A DNA stretch of 64,000 nt, taken from positions 930,001 through 994,000 of the forward strand of contig JARGSG010000218.1 in NCBI GenBank assembly GCA_030374805.1, given 5' to 3'. The translations under genes were made by a program, and so were the position numbers. The notes under the pieces were generated by a model. The model saw only the letters and a program-made list of their open reading frames with translations. It searched no databases and had not been told where the DNA came from. This DNA is from Gracilaria gracilis (taxonomy: Eukaryota; Rhodophyta; Florideophyceae; Gracilariales; Gracilariaceae). This document shows positions 1 to 10,377 of this stretch, piece by piece; the stretch's first letter is position 1; every line of letters starts with the position of its first letter.

Positions 1-2
1 AA

Positions 3-143
3 TGGAGAGGATTCAACGATGAAAGCGACTGGGTGGCGTTATCGTCTCTTCGAGATGACGTTCCAGTTCTGGTTGAAGAATTTCTGTCAGACACCGTCAA
101 GAATGGAACTCAGCGCCAACGCACCATCATTTATTCTCTCTAA
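3..143 (+). CDS. Ty3/gypsy pol C-terminus, chromodomain-like (partial)
   Basis: The frame is open from the left edge to a TAA at 141-143. It encodes about 46 residues containing WRGF, DESDW and LVEEFL. This is the arrangement seen in the chromodomain-like tail of gypsy (chromovirus) polyproteins, where an aromatic-rich strand is followed by a short helix that targets integration to chromatin. Only the tail is inside the window, so RT, RNase H and integrase cannot be judged. The stop is followed after about 40 bases by a TG...CA-bounded candidate LTR, which fits the 3' end of a plus-strand element. This tail differs from the one at the right edge of the window, so it is a different family. Assignment rests on local motif resemblance only. 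Confidence 0.5.
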   Translation, partial: WRGFNDESDWVALSSLRDDVPVLVEEFLSDTVKNGTQRQRTIIYSL

Positions 144-424
144 GTACCTCATAATTCTTTTACATCATGAGCTACGGGGCGCTGTTGAATAAAGTCACTG
201 CTGTTGGCGCGTTGGAATTTGTTTGAGGAAACACACTTGCGGTGATTACGTGTTCGCTGCGCGTAATGCGCATATGCGCGAGTAATCTTCTTTGGCGTAG
301 TGCATTGACTTGCAATCAGTATACGTTAACAAATATCTTGATATTGCGTCAGTGTTGCTCCTGTTAGTGTATTTGATTTAGTCTATCATCTCTAGAGCCA
401 CAAACGCCGTTCGTCTGAATTTGC

Positions 425-453
425 GACCAGACCAGCAGTCAACTGGTCTGGTC
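425..453. repeat. Perfect inverted repeat in LTR promoter
   Basis: GACCAGACCAG (425-435) and CTGGTCTGGTC (443-453) are exact reverse complements with a 7-base spacer, just upstream of the TATA-like box at about 459. It could be a palindromic activator site or an RNA hairpin if transcription starts upstream. Confidence 0.8.
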
Positions 454-468
454 GGGTGCATAAAAAGG

Positions 469-486
469 CCGCTCGCCTACGAGCGG
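469..486. repeat. Hairpin downstream of LTR TATA box
   Basis: CCGCTCG (469-475) pairs with CGAGCGG (480-486) across a CCTA loop. It starts two to three bases after the TATA-like box, so it would sit near the cap site or the 5' end of the LTR transcript. Confidence 0.65.
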
Positions 487-576
487 TCACTCACCACAAG
501 GGAACAACCCGACGTGTGAGGTACCCGATCTTCCTCTTTTGCCTACCCGTTGAGTAGTACCTGAAACCTAACAACA

Positions 577-1082
577 GAGCGCCACCGAGCCCTCATCAAC
601 CGCCGCCGTTCTAACGGCGGGCGCTACGCAAGAACCTCCCCTCGACCCGCGCCAGAGCTCTCCCCTACCCCGCCTGCTATCCGCATCGTCGTCCATGGCA
701 ACATCAACCGCATCGTCTCCGATACTGCAGAGCGTTCGGCCGCAAACGTCAACTGGGACCATCACATCCATGCCACCTGCTTCGACTGGACTGGCACCCA
801 ACCACCGCTGTTCACACCAGCCTCTTCTCCCTTGCGGCCCCGCTCACTTCCCGCCCGCTCTTTACCACCTACCCCACCATCGCCTCCTCCTCAAGATCAC
901 CCACCGCGACCTCCTAGTCTCAACCCATGCTTATACCTGCGCTTACTTCGCCTTTGCCATTTGCCTTGTAAACTATGCCGCACTATCTGGATTTTGCGCT
1001 TCTAGTGCTGCGCTTCGTCGAAGCACCACAGGCTCACAACTCCGTCGTGCGCGCAACTGGCCAACACGCTTTGTCTCGCATG
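577..1082. other. GC-rich stretch without a supported gene
   Basis: C-rich plus strand between the LTR and the 3' end of the WD40 gene. A short perfect hairpin (CCGCCGTT / AACGGCGG) lies at 603-620. Two overlapping plus-strand frames are open, one at 565-1003 without an ATG and one at 695-1090. Neither has a recognisable domain and both are expected by chance in C-rich DNA. Confidence 0.4.
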
Positions 1083-2755
1083 CTACTTGACATCGTATAC
1101 CGTGCCTTCTGCCGCTCCCAACTTTTGTAACACCTCGCTGCTTTTCACGTCCCAAATATATACATGCCCGTCTTCGCTGCCGCCGATTACCACGCTCTCC
1201 CGAGGTCCAAACGCGCTCCGCACAAAGTTTTTGCTCGTATTTTGGTGTCCCTCGAATCGCTTCACCACCTTTGTCATCTGCATGTCCCATAATCGATTCG
1301 AATTGTCTTTTGAACTGGACACCATCAGAGAACCGGATTCGTTAAATGCAACAGACGTTACTTCTCCCAAATGTGCGCTCAGCGTTCGTACGCACAGCCC
1401 GCTCACCACGTCCCAGACCTTGATGCTCGAGTCTTTGCTGCCAGTTACGATCAAATTTCCCCTGGCGTTGAATCCAACGCTGCTTCTTGAGCTCTTATGC
1501 TCGGCAAAGCTTTTCAGCAACTCTGTGTTTCTGTATCATAAAAGCGCACCAATATGTCATAACCCCCACTCGCAACCGCGTCTCCCCGAGCCTGCATCCT
1601 CACAGCAAATGCAACACTTGCGTGACGGTGTAAAACAGCACGACACACGGCCGCATCCGCACCTATGTCTTCGTTGGCGGACAAATATTCAACCGACTGG
1701 CCATACCTCCTCACGGGCCATTCCTGTTTCTCATGCGCATCGAAAAGCGTGCACGTATCCCACACCCGAATGGTACCGTCGCCGCTGGCACTATATAGTA
1801 GTTTTCCATTAGCAGTTGTGCTAACGTCCCAAACCCGCGACGTATGTCCACACGGAATTCCCCTGGTGGTGCCAGTACTGTTATCCCAGACACGAACAGT
1901 GTTGTCGCTTGAACCACTTGCTATTATGTTCCCCTCCTCCCCTACAAAAGTAACGCACTTGACGTTGCCTGTATGGCCGACAAACTCGGGCTCCACCTTG
2001 TTCGGAATCACTACACTTTCGTAGTCTTCCAGCAAGGTGCCAATTCGCGGTGGTACCTTCGGAGTATGTCTAGTTGAGTAAATTTGAAATGCTGACGCGT
2101 GCTGAAGCAGATGAATTAATCTGACGGGCGTAATATCGCTAGCTTCTCTCAACGTTTTGCCATTCACGGATCGCGTCTTGGGAAGATATCCATCTCGTTG
2201 AAAGATACCAAATTCGAGAAGACGGGAATACAGCTCAAGAAGAGCTGCTCTACTAGACGCAATGCCATCCCAGTCACGAAACGACGGCGCGTCTGTGACG
2301 GATTTGCACGTGAGTAGATAGCACATATCTCGAACCTCGTCTGGAGTGCGCGCGTAGGCTTCAAGATCTTTAAGGCGACGCTGAAGTATGGAGAATGCTT
2401 TCTGACGCTCTTGATCGTCGATGAGCTCGAGGAATTGTTGCTTATGCACTGCAAATTTGAAGGCCTCCATGCTCCTGAAAGTAGTGCACGAAAGAAGATG
2501 GTCCACCTCCTGCCAGCCGCCCTCGAGGATGGCGCTCTTCATCCTACGCAGCTGCGAGCACTTCGATGCGAGGTTCTTGATCTTAACGTTGGTCTCATCC
2601 TGCACGGCGGTGGAGAAGTCGTGGTAGCCCTTGTCGTGCAGGTACTGAATGACGGTCTGAACGATGTCGAGCTTGGTGTTGGGGTCCTCGGGGTCGAAGA
2701 CGGAGTGGTCAAGAACTGCGGCGCGTAAGGAGCGGTCACTGGAGCGAAGATCCAT
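1083..2755 (-). CDS. LisH-CTLH-WD40 repeat protein, one frameshift
   Basis: The ATG at 2755 gives a protein with an N-terminal LisH motif (about residues 20-55), a CTLH-like helical region, then WD40 repeats recognisable by GH...WD units (SGSSDNTVRVWD, SASGDGTIRVWD, TGSKDSSIKVWD, GGSEDGHVYIWD). The layout is that of SMU1/Lis1-type scaffold proteins, which act in nuclear or cytoskeletal complexes. I cannot assign the exact family. Upstream in-frame codons to 2836 exist, but the residues before Met at 2755 look like untranslated sequence. After residue 413 the frame stops at 1514, and the next WD repeat continues at once in another frame (from about 1520). One missing base inside a WD blade would explain this. 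The last blade ends at the TGA at 1083. It could be a sequencing error in a real gene or a recent mutation. No intron boundary fits the junction. Confidence 0.8.
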
Positions 2756-3005
2756 GTCCGAGAAACAGCGTGGAGAATATGCGTGACACGGGCGCTGGGC
2801 GAGATGAGGGCGTACGGTAGGTGGCGATGTGTGCACGGAAGAACTGTAGAGCGGAGCTTTCTACGACGTGGCGCGTATCGGCGTTTCGTTGCAGCGTGCA
2901 ACGTGATTGTGTGCGAGCAAACGTTGCTGCACTGTAAGTGATCGGTCAGCCACGTCGACCTCCGCCAAACGCAACGTCGACTTGAGCACCGGCGCTTCCC
3001 CGATC

Positions 3006-4841
3006 ATGCCGCCCAACCGCCAACCCAACGTCCCCAAAACAGCTGCGGCGCCTCACCTTTTACGATGCCAACCATGCACTTGTCAACAGCTTCGAACTGA
3101 AAGGGAAGGGCTTGCTTAAACTTATTGTGCACGTGTACCAAAACGATCCGGCGTATTACTTGACGAAATGGTTGTCCATGAATCTCTGGATTACTCTGTC
3201 TGTCCAAGATTGGGCGAGAGAAGCTCGTGACCACGCCGTAGAATACGTCGTTGATGCGGGTTAACCTCGGAAGAACGGACGTATGTGTCTCCCACATTAC
3301 CTGTCGCCCTCAACAGCTTATATCTGGACACAGAAAATTCAGTTCTGACCAATTCCCACAATTCTCACCTACTCTTACGCTTCATGGCCGAATTTGGCCT
3401 GTTCCTTCTGGAGGCGATTGTGGGCATAACTCTCGATCGCGTATTCAATCCACATGAAAATTCGGCGCTCAGCAAAGAAGTAGACGAACTGAGAAGCAAC
3501 GTCATTGGTCTGTGACACCAGGTTGCCTCTTTGGATCGGCTCATTCAAAACGTCACTGGAAATGTACCACACGAGGTACTTTGCGTTCGTAGGGTTCGCA
3601 AAAATGTCCACAATCGTTATCGGAGCCGCTTTGACCCGACCTTAGTTGACTTTGCGACGGAACTCGTCGCATCATTATTGAACGGTCATGCTCTGGGGTT
3701 TCAGCTCAAAGTCCATGCCAGTAAGAAGGCCCTCAATCGGGGCCAGGCTTTCGAGACACATGGATTTGAGGTCATATTGGCAGCCAGCAAAACTGTGACG
3801 CAGAACACAATGCTTTTGAAAGACTTTTTCGATTATATAACTCAGTACGCCAGTTTTCAACCCATTTCGAAACTTGAAAAGCCAATCATTACGCTGAACA
3901 TGGTTTGTGGAAGCACTATTGACTTCAAGACTCTCGAACTCATGAAGTACCGAATTGCATTACGATTGGTTACTCTCAATGCAATCGCGCTGAATTGGAA
4001 CACTCCAGGTATGGGATCGTTGACACATAACAACTTGATTCTCAGTAACCTGGAAAATTTCGTGTGCTAATATGTCTATAGCACAGAAATGGATGTGAGC
4101 ATGAAATTCGAGAACTTCCCTAACAAGTTCTGGTCAGGCGAATTCGAACGGCTTACAGATTTGTTAAGGAGCAGTGTTGAGTCTTCAATCTCGTGCTGCA
4201 GGGTACTTATTCCTTCGTTTGATGACAGGATCACAAACGACGATGCAGAGCACCACGGTTTCTCATCTAGGATCCGCATTTTTATTTCAGGAAGCACTGC
4301 ACGGTGCGTTGGAGTGGGGGTGAAAGATTGTTCTCATTGGGATCACATCAACCTGGAGCAGATTTTATTTTGGGGCTTATCGATGCGCATCGTTGTGTTA
4401 CGATTTGTTACGATGGAGCAACTAGCTCGCATGCTGGAAACAAGTACGCAGATCACCATGAAATACTCAGGCATGATGGTCGAGGTTAAGCTTGTCTTGT
4501 TTGTCGAGACATAATAAATAGACAACGTCAGTCATCTTAGACAAGAAGTTAAGAACATCGCTAGCAAGAGAAAGCTGATAGAGCCAAGAGATGAAGAAGG
4601 CATTCTGTTTGAGAAAAGCAGCATTTCGATTGAGAATATGATGGCATATATTAGAGGACGAGGAGGAAGTATGAAAAGCATCATCACCAGCGACGTGACA
4701 GGCGAGTCTCGTGATCTGATGATATCCATTGCTCGCAACTTAAATAGTGGAGTGAGGATGGATGAAGCCATGGACGAAGGTGGTGCAGTGATGAAGTTCT
4801 CTTCCAAAATAAGAGGCCAATGGGCATCATCGAGGATATAA
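3006..4841 (+). pseudogene. Unrecognised protein gene, broken by stops and shifts
   Basis: A coding-like frame begins MPPNRQPNVPK at 3006, shifts frame near 3057 and returns near 3258. It then stays in one frame to 4841 although interrupted by TGA (3516), TAA (about 4068), TAA TAA (about 4512) and TAA (4839). Segments between stops read like ordinary protein, with hydrophobic and heptad-like stretches (for example SKEVDELRSNVIGL) rather than random translation. About 600 codons in total. I do not recognise the family. It diverges from the WD40 gene with about 250 bp between the starts. Frame retention across four stop positions argues for a real gene that lost function by point mutation. Confidence 0.5.
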
Positions 4842-5191
4842 TTGGTAAGGCAAGATGGTGAAATGTTAATGTCTAATGGTGATCTGAACGCTGGCTTCGT
4901 TAGGCAGAAAGCGAATCATGTATACGACGGGGAGTAGGTGGACTTTCGTGAAGTGCCAAGACAGAGTTCAGTCAATCTGAAGAAAGAATGAACTTGTTCT
5001 TTGTTAATGGCTTCGATGGAGGACAAGGTATGCTCGTCAACGTTCCGAGCAACAGCATCGAAAACCTTCCTGGCAGGCGGAACTAGAATCAAAAATTAAC
5101 ACTTGCGGTAGATGTGGATTCAGGGCGTGCAGTGTGCGAAATAGTGCCGCATTTTGCACTGCGCTTTGGAGTGCAGATTTATTAGGCCAGC
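4842..5191. other. Spacer, nothing recognised
   Basis: The broken reading frame above runs on for about 30 codons and then ends. No domain, repeat or RNA gene was recognised before the MITE at 5192. Confidence 0.4.
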
Positions 5192-5556
5192 TAGTGTCTA
5201 TTGGACAAGTGACCTCATATGAGGTCAGTTTTCAAGGCAAGTTTTTTCAGTAAATATTTTTGCTTTTCTGTGGAAGTGTTTTTCCTTTCATCCTCTACCC
5301 TCTCATCTTTGATGGCGATAACGAAGGAAGTCGATTCTACGTAAACAGAGATCGTCGTCCTTCACTTCTCACCCATCCGTCTACTTAAAACTTCTATCGC
5401 AATGCGATGGATGTTGTTTGAAGACTTTTCAAATCTCAAAATTTGAAAAGTCTGTGCAAATATGGCTAAAAGCTTTTTTTTGATTATTTTATGTCGGCCT
5501 CATATGAGGTCAATTTGGCCTCATATGAGGTCAGCACACTGGTCCGATAGACACTA
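5192..5556. mobile_element. MITE with TA target site and palindromic subterminal motifs
   Basis: Inverted termini match GTGTCTATYGGACMAGTG (left 5194-5211, right copy inverted, ending at 5554). They are flanked by TA on both sides, inside CTAG. Just inside each end lies the palindrome GACCTCATATGAGGTC, once on the left and as two slightly degenerate copies on the right. The interior of about 300 bp is AT-rich and non-coding. Size, TA target and imperfect TIRs fit a non-autonomous Tc1/mariner/pogo-superfamily element. A very similar palindrome lies near the pogo-like transposase remnant at 53 kb. Confidence 0.75.
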
Positions 5557-5799
5557 GTGACCGAAAACTGGAGCAAATGGGCAAATATCAATAGGCTCAA
5601 ATCTAATTAACTCAAGAGTGCCAAAATAGGTCCACCATGTCAACATGGACACCAATGCGTCTTAATTTAGACTACCCCAAAGTATAGGACCTGTAAACGG
5701 CCATAATACGTTGTGGTAGAAATATATTGGCTACTCCCCACTTGCCAGGTGGCCATGTGGCGGCCAGCGCGCGTCCTTCAAAAGATTTTTTAGAATTAA

Positions 5800-6672
5800 T
5801 TACGTACTAATTTGATCCATATGTGGCCTGAAACCACTGCGCATTGGGGACATGAATCTTGTTAAGGCGACACGATCTCTGGTTTTTTTCCTTTTCGTGT
5901 TATCTTCGTTCTGTTTCCCGAGACTTCTCAGTTCGTCAGAGCTATTGTTCTTCAACGAGACCCTTGTAAGGTTGAGTTTGTTCTTTGGGTTCAATGGGTT
6001 GAGATAACAACGATTTGTGGTATGGTTCTCCTTGTTGCATATTGCACACTTTGGTCGCACCGCAGTGGCGCGTTCTGATGAATGAGGTTCCAAGGTTCTA
6101 ACTTCATCAAAGGGGCGTGCGGCTACAATCTCCCACGACGTTTGTTCTGTGGAGAGTGTTTCGGTTGCCGCACATACAGATTTGAGTTCAATAGCTGTTA
6201 TGGATGACACGAGGAAGGAAACAGTTAGTTCCCTTTCTAGTTTAGTGTCCATCGCAGCTAGTTGGTCAATGATACCAGTCAATATATCAATATGGCGGAC
6301 CATATTTTGTTGAACATCGAAGTATTTAATGTTGATTAGTTCGCATATCTTAACAGTGCGAGAGGCGGTTGACGTCGACACACAGCGATCATGGAGTCGT
6401 TTCAACATTTTACATGGATGTCTAATATCGCTATGCACTACACGCAGAGATTCATCTGAGAGGGCCGATACGATGAGTTCACTGGATTTCTTCTTGTTGA
6501 CCTCCAATTTGGCTTTCTTCTCTTCATCAGATGCGAAGGGATCCCGAAACTGATTAAGAACTTTTCCGATACCTTCAGCATTGCAGGTAGCATCGATCCG
6601 AATTCTCTACAATTTATAGTCCTGCTTTTCATCAAACGGCTTGATGCGTGGCTTAGAGCTTTCCGTATCCAT
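5800..6672 (-). pseudogene. Ty1/copia gag, copy A
   Basis: The ATG at 6672 opens a copia-type gag. The N-terminal FDEKQDYKL-stop-RIRID segment matches the usual F-x-G-x-n-Y-x-x-W motif, with the Trp codon changed to TAG at about 6604. The frame then runs uninterrupted to 5800 through the capsid region to an intact CCHC zinc knuckle (CAIC, His, C: C-x2-C-x4-H-x4-C), which packages RNA. It ends before any protease DSG motif, so the element is truncated there. The same protein exists as copy B at 27.9-29.2 kb, which keeps the Trp but has its own defects. It lies downstream of a copia LTR and pol on the same strand. Confidence 0.8.
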
Positions 6673-6818
6673 AACGAAGGGCTGAGGAGACGAAAGGAAC
6701 TCCAAAGACAAGGACTGAGTGTTGTGGTAAAGTAGAGAATTAGATATGCAAGCTGGCGTTTGCTGGGCCCAGTATCTCCTGGAGAGGTCCATCAGGTAGA
6801 AGCAAGGCAAAGGGGGTG

Positions 6819-7163
6819 TGCAATACTGACTGTTTGATTGCGGTGAGTAGTCCTCTCTTTATAGGCAGTTGTGAGTGAGTTTGAGGACGACAGTTAACAT
6901 CGGAGTGCTCATGTAAACCATTACAAATACAAAGAAGTGCAGGTCACGTAAAGGATACAAACTTGAACAGGAAACCAGATACAAATTCAAATAAAATATA
7001 GGTCACTGAGACTGTAGAGTCTAAGACAGCCTTCCTCCATTTATAGGCAAAAAACACAAGAAAGCATGGAGGTAGTGGTTCTATGCTCCCGTACACAATA
7101 CAAGTTCAAATACAATAAAAAGTCTCGTAAGTAATAACACAAAAGTTCAAGTATTCAAAGTCA
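6819..7163 (-). mobile_element. Copia LTR (approximate ends)
   Basis: On the minus strand the repeat starts TGACTTTGAATA at 7163. This is shared with a fragment at 37.7-37.84 kb over about 150 bp, including GCCTATAAATG. A second TATA-like box (GCCTATAAAGAGAGG) lies about 200 bp downstream, and the segment between them looks like a degenerate duplication of the first half. The 3' boundary near 6819 is a guess based on a CA end. It sits between pol (upstream) and gag (downstream). Confidence 0.6.
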
Positions 7164-7199
7164 CTGAGAGCCGTCCGCGCCTGGTACGCGAGCAACAAA

Positions 7200-9970
7200 A
7201 AGAGCTTTGCGGTTAGATGCAAATGATTATCCGATCAGAGACTTTGTAAATAGATCGGCGCGGTTTTCCACAGATGAAATATGCTGGATTGTGACACGAC
7301 ATTCACTCACGAAGTCAAAAACATGATGAAATCGGATTTCTATATTTTTCACCTTGCGCATACCATAGTCTGCTTGTGTCCAGTAAATTGATCCAAAATT
7401 GTCTTGCAGTAACGCAATAGGGCATAAGAGTTTGATTCAGAGCTCATCAAACACATTCCTTATCCAGGATACCTGCTTGATACACTTTGATAACGCGGGG
7501 ACCTCAGCTTCGGTTGTAGAAAGGGCAGTAGACTTCTGAAGCTTCGAGCTCCATATCGGGGGGCACCTCCAACGTTGATTACAAATCCCCCTAGAATGAC
7601 GCTTTTCAAAATCACGACCCCAGTCCGCGTCGGACCAAGAACAAACCGCGGTAGTGGATGTGCGAGGAATTTCTAAACCATAGTTCTTTTTTCCAATTAG
7701 ATAGCGTACATCTTTCTTCATACATTGCCAGTGTTGAGGTAGCGGATGCGCAGCAAATTTGGTTAACATAGAGACAGAGGTGGCCAAGTCAGGAAGAGTG
7801 CGTGTGCTGAGATAAAGCAATGAACCAAGTACTTCTTTGTACGGAACGTTGAGCATGGCCTATCATTAGTGGTTCATTGGAACGACTAAGGAACCATAAA
7901 GACATTGAGACTGCGGAAGAGAAGTACGCAGACGTAAAGAACGCTCCAGGCGACACATGCCGATGATTTTCTCAACAAGGGGCTGTTGGCGGAGTAAGAT
8001 GCTACTTTTATTCTCTTCCATTGAAACCCCAATATACAAATCGGTTTTCCGTAATTCAGAGATTTCATACTGAGCAGGCAGTTTGTCCTTCACCCAAGAA
8101 GTTAAACGAGTAGAGCCAAAAATACTGAGGTCATCCACATATTCCCGGACGACAACCGTGTTTGTACCAGTCTCATGGACAAAGACGCAAGGAACGTATT
8201 GAAGACATTTGAATCCAATGGAACACAGGTAGGTAGAAATATCGTTGAACCAAAGTCGTGGGTCTGCGCGTGTTCCATACAGAGATTTGACCAATTTCAC
8301 AATACGCCCATCAGCTTCATCTACATTTTCAATGGTCGGGAGCTTGATCCAAACAGGAGAATCTGCTGGTTTGGCGGCATGAAGGAAGACTCCTTTGACA
8401 TCTACATGTTGACGATGCCAGTTCATCGCTGTAGAAAAACCATCATCATTCAAAATATCTCGAAGTTTAGTACGGGTGCATAGAGGTTTTCTGTATCATA
8501 TACAGTTTGAGAGTTTCACCTGGCCACGAGCCTTGCTTTAAAGAAAAGTGGCTGTCTAATGTGATCTCGCTTGAGGCGTAAGATCAATTCCGAAGGAGTT
8601 GCTTGACCATGGTCTGGGGTAGCATCTTCATATGTACCAAGGCTACAAATCGTCTCGAATTCTTTACGAATGGCATCCATCCAATAGTGAGCTTCTGGGT
8701 ATGAGAGCGTTTGTCTCAATTTTGGCTCATCCGAAGTAAGAGCGTTCGTCTCAATTTCGGCTCTTCCGAAGTACTAATCGAATCAGGAAGCGTATGGACA
8801 GTATTGCAAACGTCAGCCTCAGAGTCAAAATCATACCCATTTAGATCGGGATCGTACGTCGAGGGCTTCTCGGGATATTGAGTAAGACCTGTACTACTGC
8901 CACTGCAGAATGAAAGGCCAGAGTCATCGAGTGATTCATTCAGGAGGTTGGGGCTGCCGACTCAGGAGGGTCGGTAGCTAGCGGTGCATGGCGTTTGATA
9001 GGATTGTCGCTTTCATCATCGCTATAGTCGGAACTGTAGAGGGTTTGAGGAGCATTGGTGGTCATCGGGGGAGGCGGGACCGAGCAATCGATCAGAGAGA
9101 GACCCATGAACTCTTCCTCAATGAAGCGGACATCTTAGAGTTGGTGATGCAATTCCTGGTAAGAGTTTTGTACATACCACCATAGATAGGGCCTAGATTG
9201 CTTCCTTCCACGAGTCGCGGTTCCAGCTTCTCACTGAAATCGGGGTTCTGCTCAACCAGAGCACTTCATCCAAAGATTTGGGGATGTTTAACATCGTGTG
9301 GGAATTTTTCAAGGAATTGCATGAAAGGAATATGCCCGATGCTGCGATGGATGATGACGTTTTTGCAGAATACGACGTGCTGTAGGGCCTCTGGCCATTA
9401 AGAGAATGGGAGGTGAGCTTGATCCAGTCATACCCAGATGAGTCCCATAGGGATAGCAATGTGTCGTTCGGCCAAGTCATTGGAGAATGGAGTATGTGCG
9501 GTGGTTTTGGTGATTTCAACACCAAGGCGTTTCGGGGTCATCTGTCCCTTGAAGAATTTGAAGCCGCCACCAGAATGAAGAGAATGGACTAATCCACCAA
9601 TTTGGCGCTCGAACCAGTGGAAGTACTCGAGGATGAGGTCAGATGAATCACTTTTGCGCAAAAGTGGTCCAGCGAATAGATAGCGCGTGAACTCGTCTAC
9701 AATAACCATATAGTACAGGGGCCCGCTTTCAACCCAACTACAGACAGAGGTAATATCCGTGTGAAGGTCGTTTAGCTGATGTAAAAAAACCACGGAAGCT
9801 GCGACGAATTTACCTCGTGCACAAGGAGTACAATCCAGGCGTTGTTGAGGAGAGACCCCTATGAACAGAGGTTCTGGGCGAAGTTGGTACTGTAAAGGGG
9901 CCATATGGGTACGACTAGTGACTGCAGGTACCGAGAAATGTCCGCGCAATGGCCTTGTGGCACGGAGCGA
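7200..9970 (-). pseudogene. Ty1/copia pol: integrase, RT, RNase H (decayed)
   Basis: Order on the minus strand is pre-integrase and integrase core (9949-9428), a decayed linker, RT (8719-7866) and RNase H (7856-7437). This is the copia order. Integrase shows VIVDEFTRY (first Asp) and SNDLAERH (Glu), but the second Asp of the usual HSDxGGEF motif is Gly (LHSGGGFKF). RT keeps LKLKRD-type and FKARLVA motifs, HVDVKGVFLHA (first Asp) and an intact YVDD. RNase H keeps SDADW and TEAE. Frameshifts and stops separate the pieces. Protease and gag are missing upstream, where homology ends near 9970 next to a peroxidase pseudogene. The 3' end runs into the copia LTR. Confidence 0.85.
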
Positions 9971-10377
9971 TTTTTTGGAGTTTTTTAATTGGCTCTAAAT
10001 ATGTCCGTTGGGATGCCAAAGGATTTCCATGGGTCCGAAGATGGCCTCTCTCGTTCTCCATATTAATTGTTCGTCCATTTTTTGGTCTCCTGGAGACACT
10101 GGTCAGCGTTTCTCTTTCTGTGTTTACGTCTACCAACGGTAGCATTGGTACACGCTTGCGTGCAGCGCACCCCTGGTACTCCGGTGTACGTACGCATCTT
10201 TTCTGTCTGCCTACACACCCCGCGTTACCTCGCTCCCAATCACGCCCCTCCGCTGTCTCAATACCGATACTACTTTCGGACACACCTGATGCTTCGATAC
10301 ACTCCGTAACCAACGGCACCGTACAGAGCAGCATTGCTGCAAAGGTTGCACCAGCATTTCTTCAAAAGTGTTAGCGA
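9971..10377. other. Junction between copia pol and peroxidase remnant
   Basis: About 400 bp with no recognisable domain. It may hold the decayed 5' part of the peroxidase gene (signal peptide and N-terminal region), but I could not match it. No LTR or target duplication is visible at the copia break. Confidence 0.35.

Larger units (their letters stand above)
183..576 (+). mobile_element. Candidate 3' LTR of gypsy element
   Basis: The segment starts TGTTG and ends CAACA, giving 5-bp inverted ends of an LTR about 394 bp long. It lies directly downstream of a gypsy pol tail in the same orientation. It contains a TATA-like box (CATAAAAAGG near 459) followed by two hairpins. The upstream LTR lies outside the window, so neither LTR identity nor a target duplication can be checked. 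No clear polypurine tract is visible just before 183, which lowers confidence. Confidence 0.45.

Noticed and set aside
565..1090. Two overlapping plus-strand frames (565-1003 without ATG, and 695-1090)
   Set aside because: Very C-rich sequence keeps several frames open by chance. No domain, and the second overlaps the 3' end of the WD40 gene.
1087..2024. Long plus-strand frames opposite the WD40 gene
   Set aside because: Antisense shadows of a well-supported WD40 coding sequence.
4063..4092. A possible 25-base intron (GT...AG with a CTAAT-like box) removing a stop in the unknown gene
   Set aside because: Too short to be credible without transcript evidence, and the other stops in the same gene have no such explanation.
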